Below, piece by piece: positions 1-7,809 of a stretch of 39,561 nucleotides of DNA (position 1 is its first letter; each line of letters begins with the position of its first letter). The notes under the pieces were generated by a model. The model was not told where the DNA came from. It was given only the letters and a program-made list of their open reading frames with translations, and searched no databases. The stretch comes from JBOGZD01 sp050697155. Its GTDB lineage: Bacteria > Actinomycetota > Thermoleophilia > Solirubrobacterales > 70-9. The stretch is taken from the NCBI GenBank assembly GCA_050697155.1, contig JBOGZD010000009.1:1-39561 (forward strand), given 5' to 3'. The position numbers were made by a program, and so were the translations under genes.

Positions 1-13
1 CTACCGTTGTCAT
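1..13 (-). CDS. 5' end of an unidentified gene running off the left edge
   Basis: Only the first codons are inside the window: ATG at 13 to 11, reading M-T-T-V on the minus strand. The start is supported by an AGGAGGA ribosome binding site (complement of 21-27) seven bases upstream of the ATG, one of the best in the window. The gene lies downstream of and in the same direction as the Usp-like gene at 358-1017, with 344 bases between them, so it probably has its own promoter. Nothing can be said about function. Confidence 0.5.
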
Positions 14-357
14 TGGCGGTTCCTCCTGTCTCTACGTGGACTTCAACCGCCCGGAACGCTCCCAGCGGGAGCGGACGAGGCGGGAGGACCGCCGTTCAAA
101 GTTCAACGGAGAGCGGGACTACCTCACATCGGACTCGACGCTTCGCCAGCGGAAAACTCAGCAGCTTCTTACCGCTGAGTAGATGCTCCGGGGAGGATCT
201 GGACTAATGTCGGCGCCCCGGCCGTCGACCCGCCGCGGTCGCACTGTTCCTCCGATATGGTCATCTTCGCCTCCAACCCCAACCATTGGACGTAAATGGG
301 TGACGGTGGCACGGTGCAGGCAGCGACTGAATCGTCGGTCCGAATGTGCCCTCGGAA
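14..357. other. intergenic region, no gene seen
   Basis: This 344-base stretch separates the partial leftward gene from the Usp-like gene. It contains the ribosome binding site of the left-edge gene and one hairpin (156-180, listed separately). Short open frames on both strands lack ribosome binding sites and recognisable sequence, and I do not call them. I see no tRNA-like fold. Confidence 0.6.
152..180 (-). terminator. possible intrinsic terminator (leftward)
   Basis: ACTCAGC (156-162) and GCTGAGT (174-180) form a 7-bp stem with an 11-base loop. Read on the minus strand the stem ends in GAGTTTTCC, so four T residues follow the hairpin. It lies about 180 bases beyond the stop of the leftward Usp-like gene. 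The stem is short for a terminator, so this is tentative. Confidence 0.3.
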
Positions 358-1017
358 TCAGGCTGCGGACTGCACGCCCTCGGCCTCCAGGTCGACGACG
401 ACGTGCGTGACCGGGAGCGGCACGTCGCGGCGGGCGTTCTCGACCACGCCCCGCTCCAGCCACTTGGAGCGCTCCGGCGGGTGGGTGGAGATGATCACCT
501 CGTCGGCGGCGAACTCGCGCAGGGCGTCCTCGATCGCGGTGTTGGGGTCGTGGTGGTCGCCGACGTCGCCGTGGGCGTCGAGGCCGGCGGCCGCCATCGC
601 ACGCAGCGACTCGTCGAGCCGCGTCCGCGCTTCGGCGATCGCGCCGTCGACGTCGTGGGTGAGGTGGTCGAGCCGCGAGGAGGTCATCGCCGGGACCACG
701 ACGCGGATCTCGCTGCGCCGCCCCTTGGTCCGGTTACGGATCTCCTCCAGCAGGGCGCGCCCCGCCACCGTCTCGTTGGCGACCACCAGCACGCGGTAGG
801 TCTCGGAATCGCCCTCGGCCACCTCGGCCTCATGCGGCAGCGAGCCACGCGAGCCGCGCCACAGCAGCCCGGCCGCCACCCCGATCTCGGCGGCGAGCAG
901 GATCGCCCCGTAGACGGGCTCGGTGATCAACGCCAGCGCGATCACCGCCGCACACCCGGCGCCGACGATCACGACCACCCGGAACATCTCGGCTTCGGAA
1001 CGGAGCGGATTGTGCAT
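358..1017 (-). CDS. membrane-anchored universal-stress-protein-like protein
   Basis: A 219-residue protein. Residues about 11-50 form two hydrophobic segments (VVVIVGAGCAAVIALALI and AILLAAEIGVAAGLLW), and the rest looks like a soluble alpha/beta Usp-like domain beginning YRVLVVANETVAG. Near the C-terminus it has DEVIISTHPPERSKWLERG, which matches the block DDILISTLAGQQSKWLEEG in the protein encoded inside the cytochrome oxidase operon at 4904-5854, so the two are related. The predicted layout is a membrane hairpin with a cytosolic domain. The ATG at 1017 is preceded by AAGGAGG at good spacing. No classical Usp ATP-binding glycine loop is obvious, so nucleotide binding is uncertain and the ligand is unknown. 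Confidence 0.8.
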   Translation of the reverse strand: MHNPLRSEAEMFRVVVIVGAGCAAVIALALITEPVYGAILLAAEIGVAAGLLWRGSRGSLPHEAEVAEGDSETYRVLVVANETVAGRALLEEIRNRTKGRRSEIRVVVPAMTSSRLDHLTHDVDGAIAEARTRLDESLRAMAAAGLDAHGDVGDHHDPNTAIEDALREFAADEVIISTHPPERSKWLERGVVENARRDVPLPVTHVVVDLEAEGVQSAA

Positions 1018-1110
1018 CGCTTCCTCCTTCCGTTACCCCGAAAAGCATCGTCCCACGAACGGCCCCGAAAACCAAGCGATCGCGCCAATGAACGCGGCCG
1101 CCCAACGACG

Positions 1111-1152
1111 AACGTCCCGGAATCCGCGCTATAGGCGGTACTCCGGGACGTT
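1111..1152 (-). terminator. strong hairpin after the small membrane protein gene
   Basis: AACGTCCCGGA (1111-1121) pairs perfectly with TCCGGGACGTT (1142-1152), and inside it CCGC (1124-1127) can pair with GCGG (1135-1138). It starts 18 bases after the stop of the leftward gene at 1170-1460 and lies upstream of the Usp-like gene. No T-run follows, so it could be a GC-rich terminator without a U tract, an mRNA-stabilising structure, or an operator for the Usp-like gene. Confidence 0.45.
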
Positions 1153-1169
1153 CGATGCAGGCGGTGGGT

Positions 1170-1460
1170 CTACAGAGACTCCACCACGGTCCAGACCGCC
1201 ATCATCGTCACGATCGCGGCGCCGATGACGATCGCGGCGAGCGCCTTGCCGCCCTCCGTCGTCGAGCGCCTGCGCGCCTGGACGCCGAGCACGATCGCGG
1301 CGATCGCGAACGGAAGGCCGAACACGAAGCCGCCGCCGGGGAGGGCGTCCCAGGTGACGGTCGAGCCCGGGATCGAGATCAGGGCCAGGACGAGCGCGAG
1401 CAGGGGGCGCGTCGGCTGGGCCTCGAGGTCGATGCCGGTGGGGGTTGCGCTGGACTCCAT
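1170..1460 (-). CDS. small two-helix membrane protein (DUF4190-like)
   Basis: A 96-residue protein with two strongly hydrophobic helices (about residues 19-57 and 73-93) separated by the basic loop QARRRSTTEGG. The layout, short polar N-terminus, hydrophobic hairpin, RR-rich loop and second helix, resembles the DUF4190 family, whose function is not known. The ATG at 1460 has AAGGAGC nine bases upstream. It lies downstream of the two-component pair in the same direction with a gap of 119 bases, so co-transcription with the response regulator is possible but not shown. Confidence 0.7.
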   Translation of the reverse strand: MESSATPTGIDLEAQPTRPLLALVLALISIPGSTVTWDALPGGGFVFGLPFAIAAIVLGVQARRRSTTEGGKALAAIVIGAAIVTMMAVWTVVESL

Positions 1461-1579
1461 TTTGATGCTCCTTGGGTCGGTTGCGGATGCGAGCCCAAGC
1501 TATGAGCGCCCGGCACGGCGGTCATCGTGGCGAACACGGGACCGGCCGCCGCGCTTGTACCCGATCGCCTTGCGTGCTG

Positions 1580-2239
1580 CTACTGAGCCGGGCCCTGCGG
1601 GCGGTCCGCGCCGAGGTAGGCGAGGACGGCGAGCACGCGACGGTGGGCGTCGTCGCCGGTCGGGAGGTCGAGCTTCGAGAGCACGCCGCGAACGTGGCTC
1701 TCCACGGTCCGCTCGGTGAGCACGAGTCGGCCGGCGATCCCGGCGTTGGTCAGCCCCTCCGCCATCAGCCCCAGGACCTCGCGCTCGCGCGGCGTCAGGC
1801 TCTCGGTCGCGGGCGTCGAGCCCCCCGAGAGCAGGGTCGCCACCACCTGGGGGTCGAGCGCCGAGCCGCCGCGGGCGACCCGCTCGGCCGACTCGATGAA
1901 CTCGCCGACGTCCAGGACCCGGTCCTTGAGCAGGTATCCGAAGCCGCTCTCAGAGACCAGGCCCATCGCGCCGTCGGTGTCGACGTGCTGGGAGAGGACG
2001 AGGACGCCGACCTCGGGGTGGGCGTCCCGGATCCACCGCGCCGCCCGGATCCCCTCGTCGGTGAAGCTCGGAGGCATGCGGACGTCGACCACGGCCAGCT
2101 CCGGGTCATGCTCTGAGACCGCGCCCCGCAGCCGGTCGGCGTCCCCGACCGCCGCGACCACCTCGTGCCCGGCGTCGGCGAACAGGCTGACCAGTCCCTC
2201 GCGCAGGAGCACCTGATCCTCACCGATCACTACTCGCAC
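1580..2239 (-). CDS. NarL/LuxR-family response regulator
   Basis: A 219-residue transcriptional regulator. The receiver domain spans residues 1-120, with acidic residues ED at 7-8, the predicted phosphoacceptor Asp52 in AVVDVRMPP and the conserved Lys105 in YLLKDR. The LuxR-type helix-turn-helix spans about 148-195 (LTPREREVLGLMAEGLTN, then RTVESHVRGVLSKL). Its ATG lies inside the 3' end of the kinase gene (10-base overlap), so the two are translationally coupled. It is expected to be phosphorylated by that kinase and to bind DNA as a dimer. The target genes are unknown; the oxidase operon just upstream is the nearest candidate, by position only. Confidence 0.93.
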   Translation of the reverse strand: MRVVIGEDQVLLREGLVSLFADAGHEVVAAVGDADRLRGAVSEHDPELAVVDVRMPPSFTDEGIRAARWIRDAHPEVGVLVLSQHVDTDGAMGLVSESGFGYLLKDRVLDVGEFIESAERVARGGSALDPQVVATLLSGGSTPATESLTPREREVLGLMAEGLTNAGIAGRLVLTERTVESHVRGVLSKLDLPTGDDAHRRVLAVLAYLGADRPQGPAQ

Positions 2240-4227
2240 GGCAGCTCCGCCACCAGCGAAGTGCCGGCGCCTCCGTTGCTGCTCACGTCCAGCCGTCCGC
2301 CGAGCGCCGCCACGCGGTCGGCGAGGCCGCTGAGCCCCGAGCCGGGGCCGGGCGACGCCCCGCCGCGTCCGTCGTCGACGACCGAGACCACCAGCGCTCC
2401 GTTGACGCGCTCGGCGCGTACGGCGACGTGGGAGGGGTCCGCGTGCTTGACCGCGTTGGTGATCCCCTCGCTGGCGACGAAGTAGGCCGCGGCCTCGATC
2501 TCCTCGCCGAAACGCTCGGCGGTGACGTCGAGCTCGATCCGCAGCCGCGCCCGGGCGGCGAGCTCGCGCAGCGCCGGGGCAAGGCCGCCGTCGAGGGCGG
2601 CGGGACGAACCCCGCGGGCGAGCTCGCGCAGCTCCTCGATCGCCTCCGCCAGCCCGTTGACCGCCGAGTCGAGCGCCACCCGGGTGTCGCCGGCGTCAGG
2701 TCCGAGGGCGCGCTGGAGATGGCGCAGCTCGAGCCCGATCGTGACCAGCCGCTGCTGGGCGCCGTCGTGGAGGTCGCGCTCCAGCCGGCGCCGCTCCTCG
2801 TAGGTCGCGGCGACGATCCGCGCCCGCGACCGCTCGACCTCGGCAAGCCGGCGGCGGACCTCGACCCGCAGCCGCGCGATCTCGATCGCCAGCCCGGCCC
2901 GGACGATGACCCCGTCGAGCACGCTCGGGCGCTCAACCAAGTCCGGGTCGTGGACGAGCGTGCCGAGCTCGAGCTCGCCGCGGCGAACCGGGGTGCGCCC
3001 GGCCGGGGTCGGCGGAAGCTCGGCGACCACCCGTCCGGCAGCGTCGGCGTTCACGTCGTCGCCGGGCAGCCAGAAGTAGAGCTCGAGGCTCGGGTCGCCG
3101 ATCGCCTCGGCGAGGACCGCTCCCACCGCCTCGGGCTCGGCGCGTCCGTGTCGCAGGTCGGCGAGGAAATCGTCTACCCGCCTGAGGCCTTCGTAGCGGG
3201 CGCGGTTGAAGCGGCGATCGACGAGCAGCTGGGTCCGGTCGCGAAGCGGCCGGAAGGCGATCGCCACGGCCAGGGTGGCGACGGCGGTGGGAACGGTCGA
3301 CCCTCCGCCGAGCGCCACGCCGAGTCCGAGCACGATCGCGGCGAACCCGGCTCCAAGGAAGGCGGTCAGCGCGCCGTAGACGAGCGTCGCGTTGATCAGG
3401 CGATCGATCTCGTAGAGCCGGTAGCGCAGCACCGCGACCCCGATCGCGACCGGGATCGCGATCAACGCAAGCGCGAACGGGATGTCCGTCATCAGGCCCG
3501 GATCGCGGTCGAGGGCCACCCCTTCCACCGTGCTCGAGAGGATCGTGATCGGGATCAGCGCGCCGGCGTAGGCGACCCACTTGAGCTGCGACCGGACCAC
3601 CCCGTCGGCGCGCCGGAACCGCCGCGCGAGTGCCACCGCGGCGAGCACCAGCGTGACGATCATCCCGAGCAGGCCCAAGGTGTGAAGCGGGGCCGCGACC
3701 GCCTCCGGCAGCATGGAGTAACCGGGGATCGCCTCGTACGGGCCGTCGAGCGGCTCGCCCTCCCAGAGCATCCCCGTGACCGTGACCAGCGCGAAAGCAA
3801 TTGCGCCCCCGACCGCCACCTTGCGCCAGCGCGCAGACAGCAGGCGGCCGTCCGGGAAGACCAGCGCGATCGCCACCAGCGGGGCGAACATCAGCGGCCA
3901 GCCCCATGTGTTCCAGACCGCCGCGAGGCGAGTGCCGGGCAGCGACTCGCCGTTGTGAAGCGCATAGCCGGGGTAGACCTCGGCGAAGCCGGAGAGGACG
4001 AGTGCGAACGCGTTGGCCAGCAGCAGCCACCCGATCGGGTTCGCCGGCCGGCGCAGCGCCAGCAGCAGCCCGACCGCCGCCGAGGCGAGCATCGCCGCCC
4101 CGAATACCACGTCCTCCCCCCAGTCGACGCTGTACTCGCCGGCGTCGGCGTTGACCACGAACAGCAGGACCGACGCGGCGCCGATCAGCGCCGCGATCAC
4201 CCACACCAGCCCCCCGCGGACCTTCAT
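2230..4227 (-). CDS. membrane sensor histidine kinase (HisKA_3 type)
   Basis: A 665-residue kinase. The N-terminal half (about residues 7-325) is a multi-helix membrane region with roughly eight to ten hydrophobic segments and little extracytoplasmic sequence, so it may sense the membrane or its energetic state rather than a periplasmic ligand. A GAF-like linker follows (about 345-455), then a coiled stretch and the HisKA_3 dimerisation box with His487 in RDLHDGAQQRL. The C-terminal HATPase domain has the N box (EGITNAVKHA) and glycine boxes (DDGRGG, GSGLSGLADR). It overlaps its response regulator by 10 bases. It starts 59 bases after ctaE in the same direction and could be read through from the oxidase operon. 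No Shine-Dalgarno sequence is seen. Confidence 0.92.
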   Translation of the reverse strand: MKVRGGLVWVIAALIGAASVLLFVVNADAGEYSVDWGEDVVFGAAMLASAAVGLLLALRRPANPIGWLLLANAFALVLSGFAEVYPGYALHNGESLPGTRLAAVWNTWGWPLMFAPLVAIALVFPDGRLLSARWRKVAVGGAIAFALVTVTGMLWEGEPLDGPYEAIPGYSMLPEAVAAPLHTLGLLGMIVTLVLAAVALARRFRRADGVVRSQLKWVAYAGALIPITILSSTVEGVALDRDPGLMTDIPFALALIAIPVAIGVAVLRYRLYEIDRLINATLVYGALTAFLGAGFAAIVLGLGVALGGGSTVPTAVATLAVAIAFRPLRDRTQLLVDRRFNRARYEGLRRVDDFLADLRHGRAEPEAVGAVLAEAIGDPSLELYFWLPGDDVNADAAGRVVAELPPTPAGRTPVRRGELELGTLVHDPDLVERPSVLDGVIVRAGLAIEIARLRVEVRRRLAEVERSRARIVAATYEERRRLERDLHDGAQQRLVTIGLELRHLQRALGPDAGDTRVALDSAVNGLAEAIEELRELARGVRPAALDGGLAPALRELAARARLRIELDVTAERFGEEIEAAAYFVASEGITNAVKHADPSHVAVRAERVNGALVVSVVDDGRGGASPGPGSGLSGLADRVAALGGRLDVSSNGGAGTSLVAELPCE

Positions 4228-4286
4228 CGAGTCAGATCATCCCTGCACGCGGCCGCCGGGGCAACCGTGCCAGTACGGAACGCCGG

Positions 4287-4904
4287 CTAAAGGATGTAAA
4301 CCGTCGTGAACACGATGATCCACATGACGTCGACAAAGTGCCAGTAGATGCCTGGCACCTCGACGCCGAGGTGGTCCTTGGCCTCGGGGCCGAAGTGGCC
4401 GCGCCAGGCGCGGATGTTGGCGAAGGCGAGCAGGGTCAGGCCGACGAAGACGTGCGCCCCGTGGAGCCCGGTGAGCCCGTAGAAGATCGAGCCGAAGGCG
4501 TCGTCGCGGGCGCTGAAGCCGATGTGGATGTACTCGTTGATCTGGATGAAGAGGAAGGTCGCGCCGAGCAGGAAGGTGGCCATCAGCCCGAGCTGGAGCC
4601 CGCGCCGGTTGCCCCTGCGGACCGACTCGAGCGCCCAGTGCACGGTGAAGCTCGAGGAGATGAGGATCGCCGTGTTGACCCCGGCGACGGCTACCGGCAG
4701 CTCGAACCCGGGCGGCGGCCAGGCCCCTTCGCTGGCGACCACGCGGATGAAGAACAGCGAGGCGAAGAAGGCGCCGAACAGCATCGCCTCGGTGACGATG
4801 AACAGCAGGATGCCGAGCGTCTGGCGGTCGATCCGCGAGCTCGCGTGCGCCTCGGGCGGCCCGTGATGCTCGTGCTCTGCGACCGGTACCGCGGCGCTTT
4901 CCAT
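4287..4904 (-). CDS. ctaE: cytochrome c oxidase subunit III
   Basis: A 205-residue protein with five hydrophobic helices, the short form common in Gram-positive aa3/caa3 oxidases. Family blocks include TEAMLFGAFFASLFFIRV, the second-helix region GVNTAILISSSFTVHWA, GLTGLHGAHVFVGL and the C-terminal WHFVDVMWIIVFTTVYI. Subunit III binds lipid and stabilises proton uptake in the terminal oxidase of the cytoplasmic membrane. Its ATG overlaps the stop of the preceding Usp-like gene by one base (TGATG), which implies coupled translation. It is the last oxidase gene of the operon; no ctaF or ctaB is visible nearby. Confidence 0.95.
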   Translation of the reverse strand: MESAAVPVAEHEHHGPPEAHASSRIDRQTLGILLFIVTEAMLFGAFFASLFFIRVVASEGAWPPPGFELPVAVAGVNTAILISSSFTVHWALESVRRGNRRGLQLGLMATFLLGATFLFIQINEYIHIGFSARDDAFGSIFYGLTGLHGAHVFVGLTLLAFANIRAWRGHFGPEAKDHLGVEVPGIYWHFVDVMWIIVFTTVYIL

Positions 4905-5854
4905 CAGGCCTCGACTTCTGGCGACTGGCGACTGGCGACTGGCGACTCAGCGGCTTCGCCGGCGCTGGCGGTGACCTTTGCGCCCTTGCCCGCCTCGATG
5001 TGCTCGATCGGCTTGTCGGTGATGTCCTTCACCCGGTCGATCAGTCCCTCCTCGAGCCACTTCGACTGCTGGCCGGCGAGGGTGGAGATCAGGATGTCGT
5101 CGATCCGGTAGTGCTCGATCGCGTTCTGGACCGCCGGGAACGGCTCCGGGCTCATCGGCTGGCCGGTGGCGTCGATGTCGGCACGGTAGAGCTCGGCCAG
5201 GGTGCTGGCCAGCCGCTCGGTGACCTGCTCGCGGGAGGTATCGCCGGAGCGCGGGCAGATGAGCGTGTAGCGATGCGGGCGCTCGGCGGCCCGGCGCTTG
5301 AGGTGCTCGACCAGGTCCGGGCTGGCAATCGTCTGGGTGCCGACGACCAGCGTGTGGATGACGTCCCAGCGCACGGCGTCGTCCTCGACCCGGACCGGGA
5401 CGTGGGTCACCGGGACGTCGAGTCGCTCCTTCGCCCACTCGACCAGGTCCCTGCGCAGGAAGCCGAACCGCGTGTCATACAGCGAGGAGAGCAGCACCTC
5501 GGCCGGCCCGAACGCCCGCGTCGCGTCGTCGAGCGCCAGCGACGAGTCCGGGTCCATCACCGCGCCCGCCGACTCGATCCCGAACTCCCGCAGCACCTGC
5601 ATGGTCACCTCGACCCGGCTGGTGGCGGCGTCGCGCAGCTCGTCGCGGTCGACGATCTGTCCGACGATCGGCTGGTTCTGGGGTGCGGCGACGGCGACCG
5701 AGTCGGCCCCCGCCTCGACCCGCTCGCGGATCGCCTCGAGCAGCCGCCTGCCGCCGGCGACCTCGTTGAGGAAGGCGAGCACGGTGCCGCCGCCGCTCCA
5801 GTCGACCGTGGCCTCGCCGCCCGTTGCCGTGGCGGCCACCGACTCGTCGGTCAT
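4904..5854 (-). CDS. tandem Usp-like protein inside the oxidase operon
   Basis: A 316-residue soluble protein with two Usp-like alpha/beta repeats. The first begins near residue 17 (TVLAFLNEVAGGRRLLEAI) and includes PAEVLLSSLYDTRFGFLRRDLVEWAKERL. The second begins near residue 170 (IHTLVVGTQTIAS) and ends with DDILISTLAGQQSKWLEEG, the block shared with the membrane-anchored protein at 358-1017. The ATG at 5854 overlaps the ctaD stop by four bases (ATGA) and the stop overlaps the ctaE start by one base, so it is built into the oxidase translation unit. A Usp protein here is unusual; a role in oxidase assembly, redox or energy sensing is inference from position. The last residues come from a 7-bp tandem repeat (4921-4948). 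Confidence 0.85.
   Translation of the reverse strand: MTDESVAATATGGEATVDWSGGGTVLAFLNEVAGGRRLLEAIRERVEAGADSVAVAAPQNQPIVGQIVDRDELRDAATSRVEVTMQVLREFGIESAGAVMDPDSSLALDDATRAFGPAEVLLSSLYDTRFGFLRRDLVEWAKERLDVPVTHVPVRVEDDAVRWDVIHTLVVGTQTIASPDLVEHLKRRAAERPHRYTLICPRSGDTSREQVTERLASTLAELYRADIDATGQPMSPEPFPAVQNAIEHYRIDDILISTLAGQQSKWLEEGLIDRVKDITDKPIEHIEAGKGAKVTASAGEAAESPVASRQSPEVEA
4921..4948. repeat. 7-bp tandem repeat at the 3' end of the Usp-like gene
   Basis: The unit GCGACTG occurs three times, followed by GCGACTC, giving about four copies. It encodes the tail SPVASRQSP. Because seven is not a multiple of three, gain or loss of one copy would change the reading frame just before the stop codon that overlaps the ctaE start. 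Confidence 0.85.
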
Positions 5855-7809
5855 GGGCCGCCTCCGGTCGTGGTCGTGGCCCCGCCGCTGCCGCCGCCTC
5901 CGCCGCCGCCGGAGCCGGCCAGCGCGGCCTCGGCGGGCGCCCTTCGCTCGGCCTCGTCGGCCATCACCGCATGGCGGGCGCCGGGGACGCCGAACTCGTA
6001 CGGGCCGCCGACCACCCGCGGGATCTCGTCGAAGTTGAAGATCGGCGGCGGGGAGGAGACCTGCCATTCGATCGTCTTCGCCCGCCACGGGTTCGCGGTC
6101 GCCCGCGGCCCCCACTTCCAGCTGACGACCATGTTGTAAAGGAAGATCAGCTGGGCGATGCCGAGGATGAACGAGGAGATCGAGATCACCAGGTTCCAGT
6201 CGCCGAACTGGGCCGCGTAGTCGGCGACCCGGCGCGGCATCCCCTCCATCCCGACCCAGTGCATGGGCACGAAGGTGCCGAGCATCCCGACCAGGGTGAG
6301 GTAGAAGTGCACCCGCCCGAGCTTCTCGTCGTACATGCGGCCGGTCATCTTCGGGAACCAGTGATAGATCCCGGCGAAGATCGTGAACACCGAGCCGCCG
6401 AAGAGGACGAAGTGGATGTGGGCGACGATGAAGTAGGTGTCGGAGACGTGGATGTCGATCGGCACCATCCCCAGCATCACCCCCGAGATCCCGCCGACGA
6501 CGAAGGTGACGATGAAGCCGAGCGCGAACAGCATCGCCGTGCTTCGCAGGTGGAGCACGCTGTTGAAGAGCGTCCCCAGCCAGGAGAAGATCTTGATCCC
6601 GGTCGGGACCGCGATCAGCAGGGTGGTGATCATCATCGGCACGCGTAGCCAGCTGAACATGCCGCTGACGAACATGTGGTGCGCCCAGACGGTGTAGGAG
6701 AGCACGACGATCCCGATCAGCGCCAGCGCCATCAGCCGGTAGCCGAAGATCGGCTTGCGCGCGTGGGTCGAGATCACCTCGGAGACGATCCCGAACCCGG
6801 GCAGCATCATGATGTAGACCGCCGGGTGCGAGTAGAACCAGAAGATGTGCTGGTAGCTGAGCACGTCGCCGCCGAACGCCGCCTGGAAGAAGTTGGTGCT
6901 CAGGACGCGGTCGAACAGGACCATGAACTGGACCCCGGCGATGAACGGGGTCGCGGCGACGACCAGCAGCGAGGTCGACATGTTCGCCCAGACGAGCAGC
7001 GGCATGCGCCAGAAGGTCATCCCCGGCGCGCGCATGGTGATGATCGTCACCAGGAAGTTGAGCGCCGTGGCCACCGAGGAGGCGCCCGCGAACTGCACGC
7101 CTAAGTTGAAGAACGACTGCCCTAAGGGCGCCCCGGTGGAGAGCGGCGCGTAGCCGGTCCATCCGGCGTCGAAGGCGCCGCCCGGAACGAGGAAGCTGCC
7201 GACGAACAGCAGACCGGCGATCGGCAGCATCCAGAACGAGACCGCGTTCAGGCGCGGGAACGCCATGTCCGGCGCGCCGATCATCAGCGGCAGGACGTAG
7301 TTCGCGATCCCGGCGAAGACCGGGATCACGAAGACGAAGATCATGATCGCGGCGTGGGTGGAGAACAGGCCGTTGAAGACGTTCGGATCGACGACCTGCG
7401 TCCCCGGCTGGGCGAGCTCGGCCCGCATCAGCATCGCGATCCCGCCACCGATGAAGAAGAAGACGAAGGTGGTGACGATGTACTGGATCCCGATCACCTT
7501 GTGATCGGTGTTGAACTTGAAGTAGTCCCGCCACGAGCGGGCGCCGTGCTGGGAATGGTCCTCGGGGATCGTCGGCCGGCCGGCCGCCCAGCGGAACCAG
7601 TAGTCGAATGCGCCGAGGCCGACGAGGAAGCCGAGCGGGCCCGTGATCGCGGGGACGACCAGGTGCGGATAGCCGGTGTCCTCGGTCTGGAAGGTCTCCA
7701 GCCCCGAGATCGCGCGCAGCGCGACCACGAGCCCGAAGCCGAGCCCGCACCCGATCAGGAACCCGAGCCCCCCGCGCCCCAGCCCCGGTCGCCTAAGCGC
7801 TGCCGCCAC
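5851..7809 (-). CDS. ctaD: cytochrome c oxidase subunit I (type A2 haem-copper oxidase)
   Basis: A 652-residue catalytic subunit that reduces O2 and pumps protons. Metal ligands are visible: His152 (low-spin haem), His328 and His377-His378 (CuB), Tyr332 (expected cross-linked Tyr), His464 and His466 (the two haem irons). The motif YSHPAVY (326-332) replaces the GHPEVY of type A1 enzymes, so this is the A2 class in which a Tyr-Ser pair takes the place of the channel glutamate. An N-terminal extension of about 95 residues carries two extra hydrophobic segments (about 15-33 and 51-67), and the C-terminus is a Gly-rich tail. I chose the GTG at 7809 because AGGAGG lies upstream with a 5-base spacer; it overlaps ctaC by 17 bases. 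Confidence 0.96.
   Translation of the reverse strand: MAAALRRPGLGRGGLGFLIGCGLGFGLVVALRAISGLETFQTEDTGYPHLVVPAITGPLGFLVGLGAFDYWFRWAAGRPTIPEDHSQHGARSWRDYFKFNTDHKVIGIQYIVTTFVFFFIGGGIAMLMRAELAQPGTQVVDPNVFNGLFSTHAAIMIFVFVIPVFAGIANYVLPLMIGAPDMAFPRLNAVSFWMLPIAGLLFVGSFLVPGGAFDAGWTGYAPLSTGAPLGQSFFNLGVQFAGASSVATALNFLVTIITMRAPGMTFWRMPLLVWANMSTSLLVVAATPFIAGVQFMVLFDRVLSTNFFQAAFGGDVLSYQHIFWFYSHPAVYIMMLPGFGIVSEVISTHARKPIFGYRLMALALIGIVVLSYTVWAHHMFVSGMFSWLRVPMMITTLLIAVPTGIKIFSWLGTLFNSVLHLRSTAMLFALGFIVTFVVGGISGVMLGMVPIDIHVSDTYFIVAHIHFVLFGGSVFTIFAGIYHWFPKMTGRMYDEKLGRVHFYLTLVGMLGTFVPMHWVGMEGMPRRVADYAAQFGDWNLVISISSFILGIAQLIFLYNMVVSWKWGPRATANPWRAKTIEWQVSSPPPIFNFDEIPRVVGGPYEFGVPGARHAVMADEAERRAPAEAALAGSGGGGGGGSGGATTTTGGGP

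Noticed and set aside
14..357. tRNA or small RNA gene in the left intergenic region
   Set aside because: No cloverleaf, T-loop consensus or CCA-like end could be found by eye.
2428..4290. 620-codon open frame on the plus strand opposite the histidine kinase
   Set aside because: It is a shadow produced by the high GC third-position bias: composition rich in R, D, G, P and Q, no domain, and the opposite strand encodes a clear kinase.
5851..7750. Fused long frame extending the Usp-like gene upstream through ctaD
   Set aside because: The upstream part is out of frame with subunit I and Arg-rich without motifs; the ATG at 5854 overlapping the ctaD stop is the credible start.
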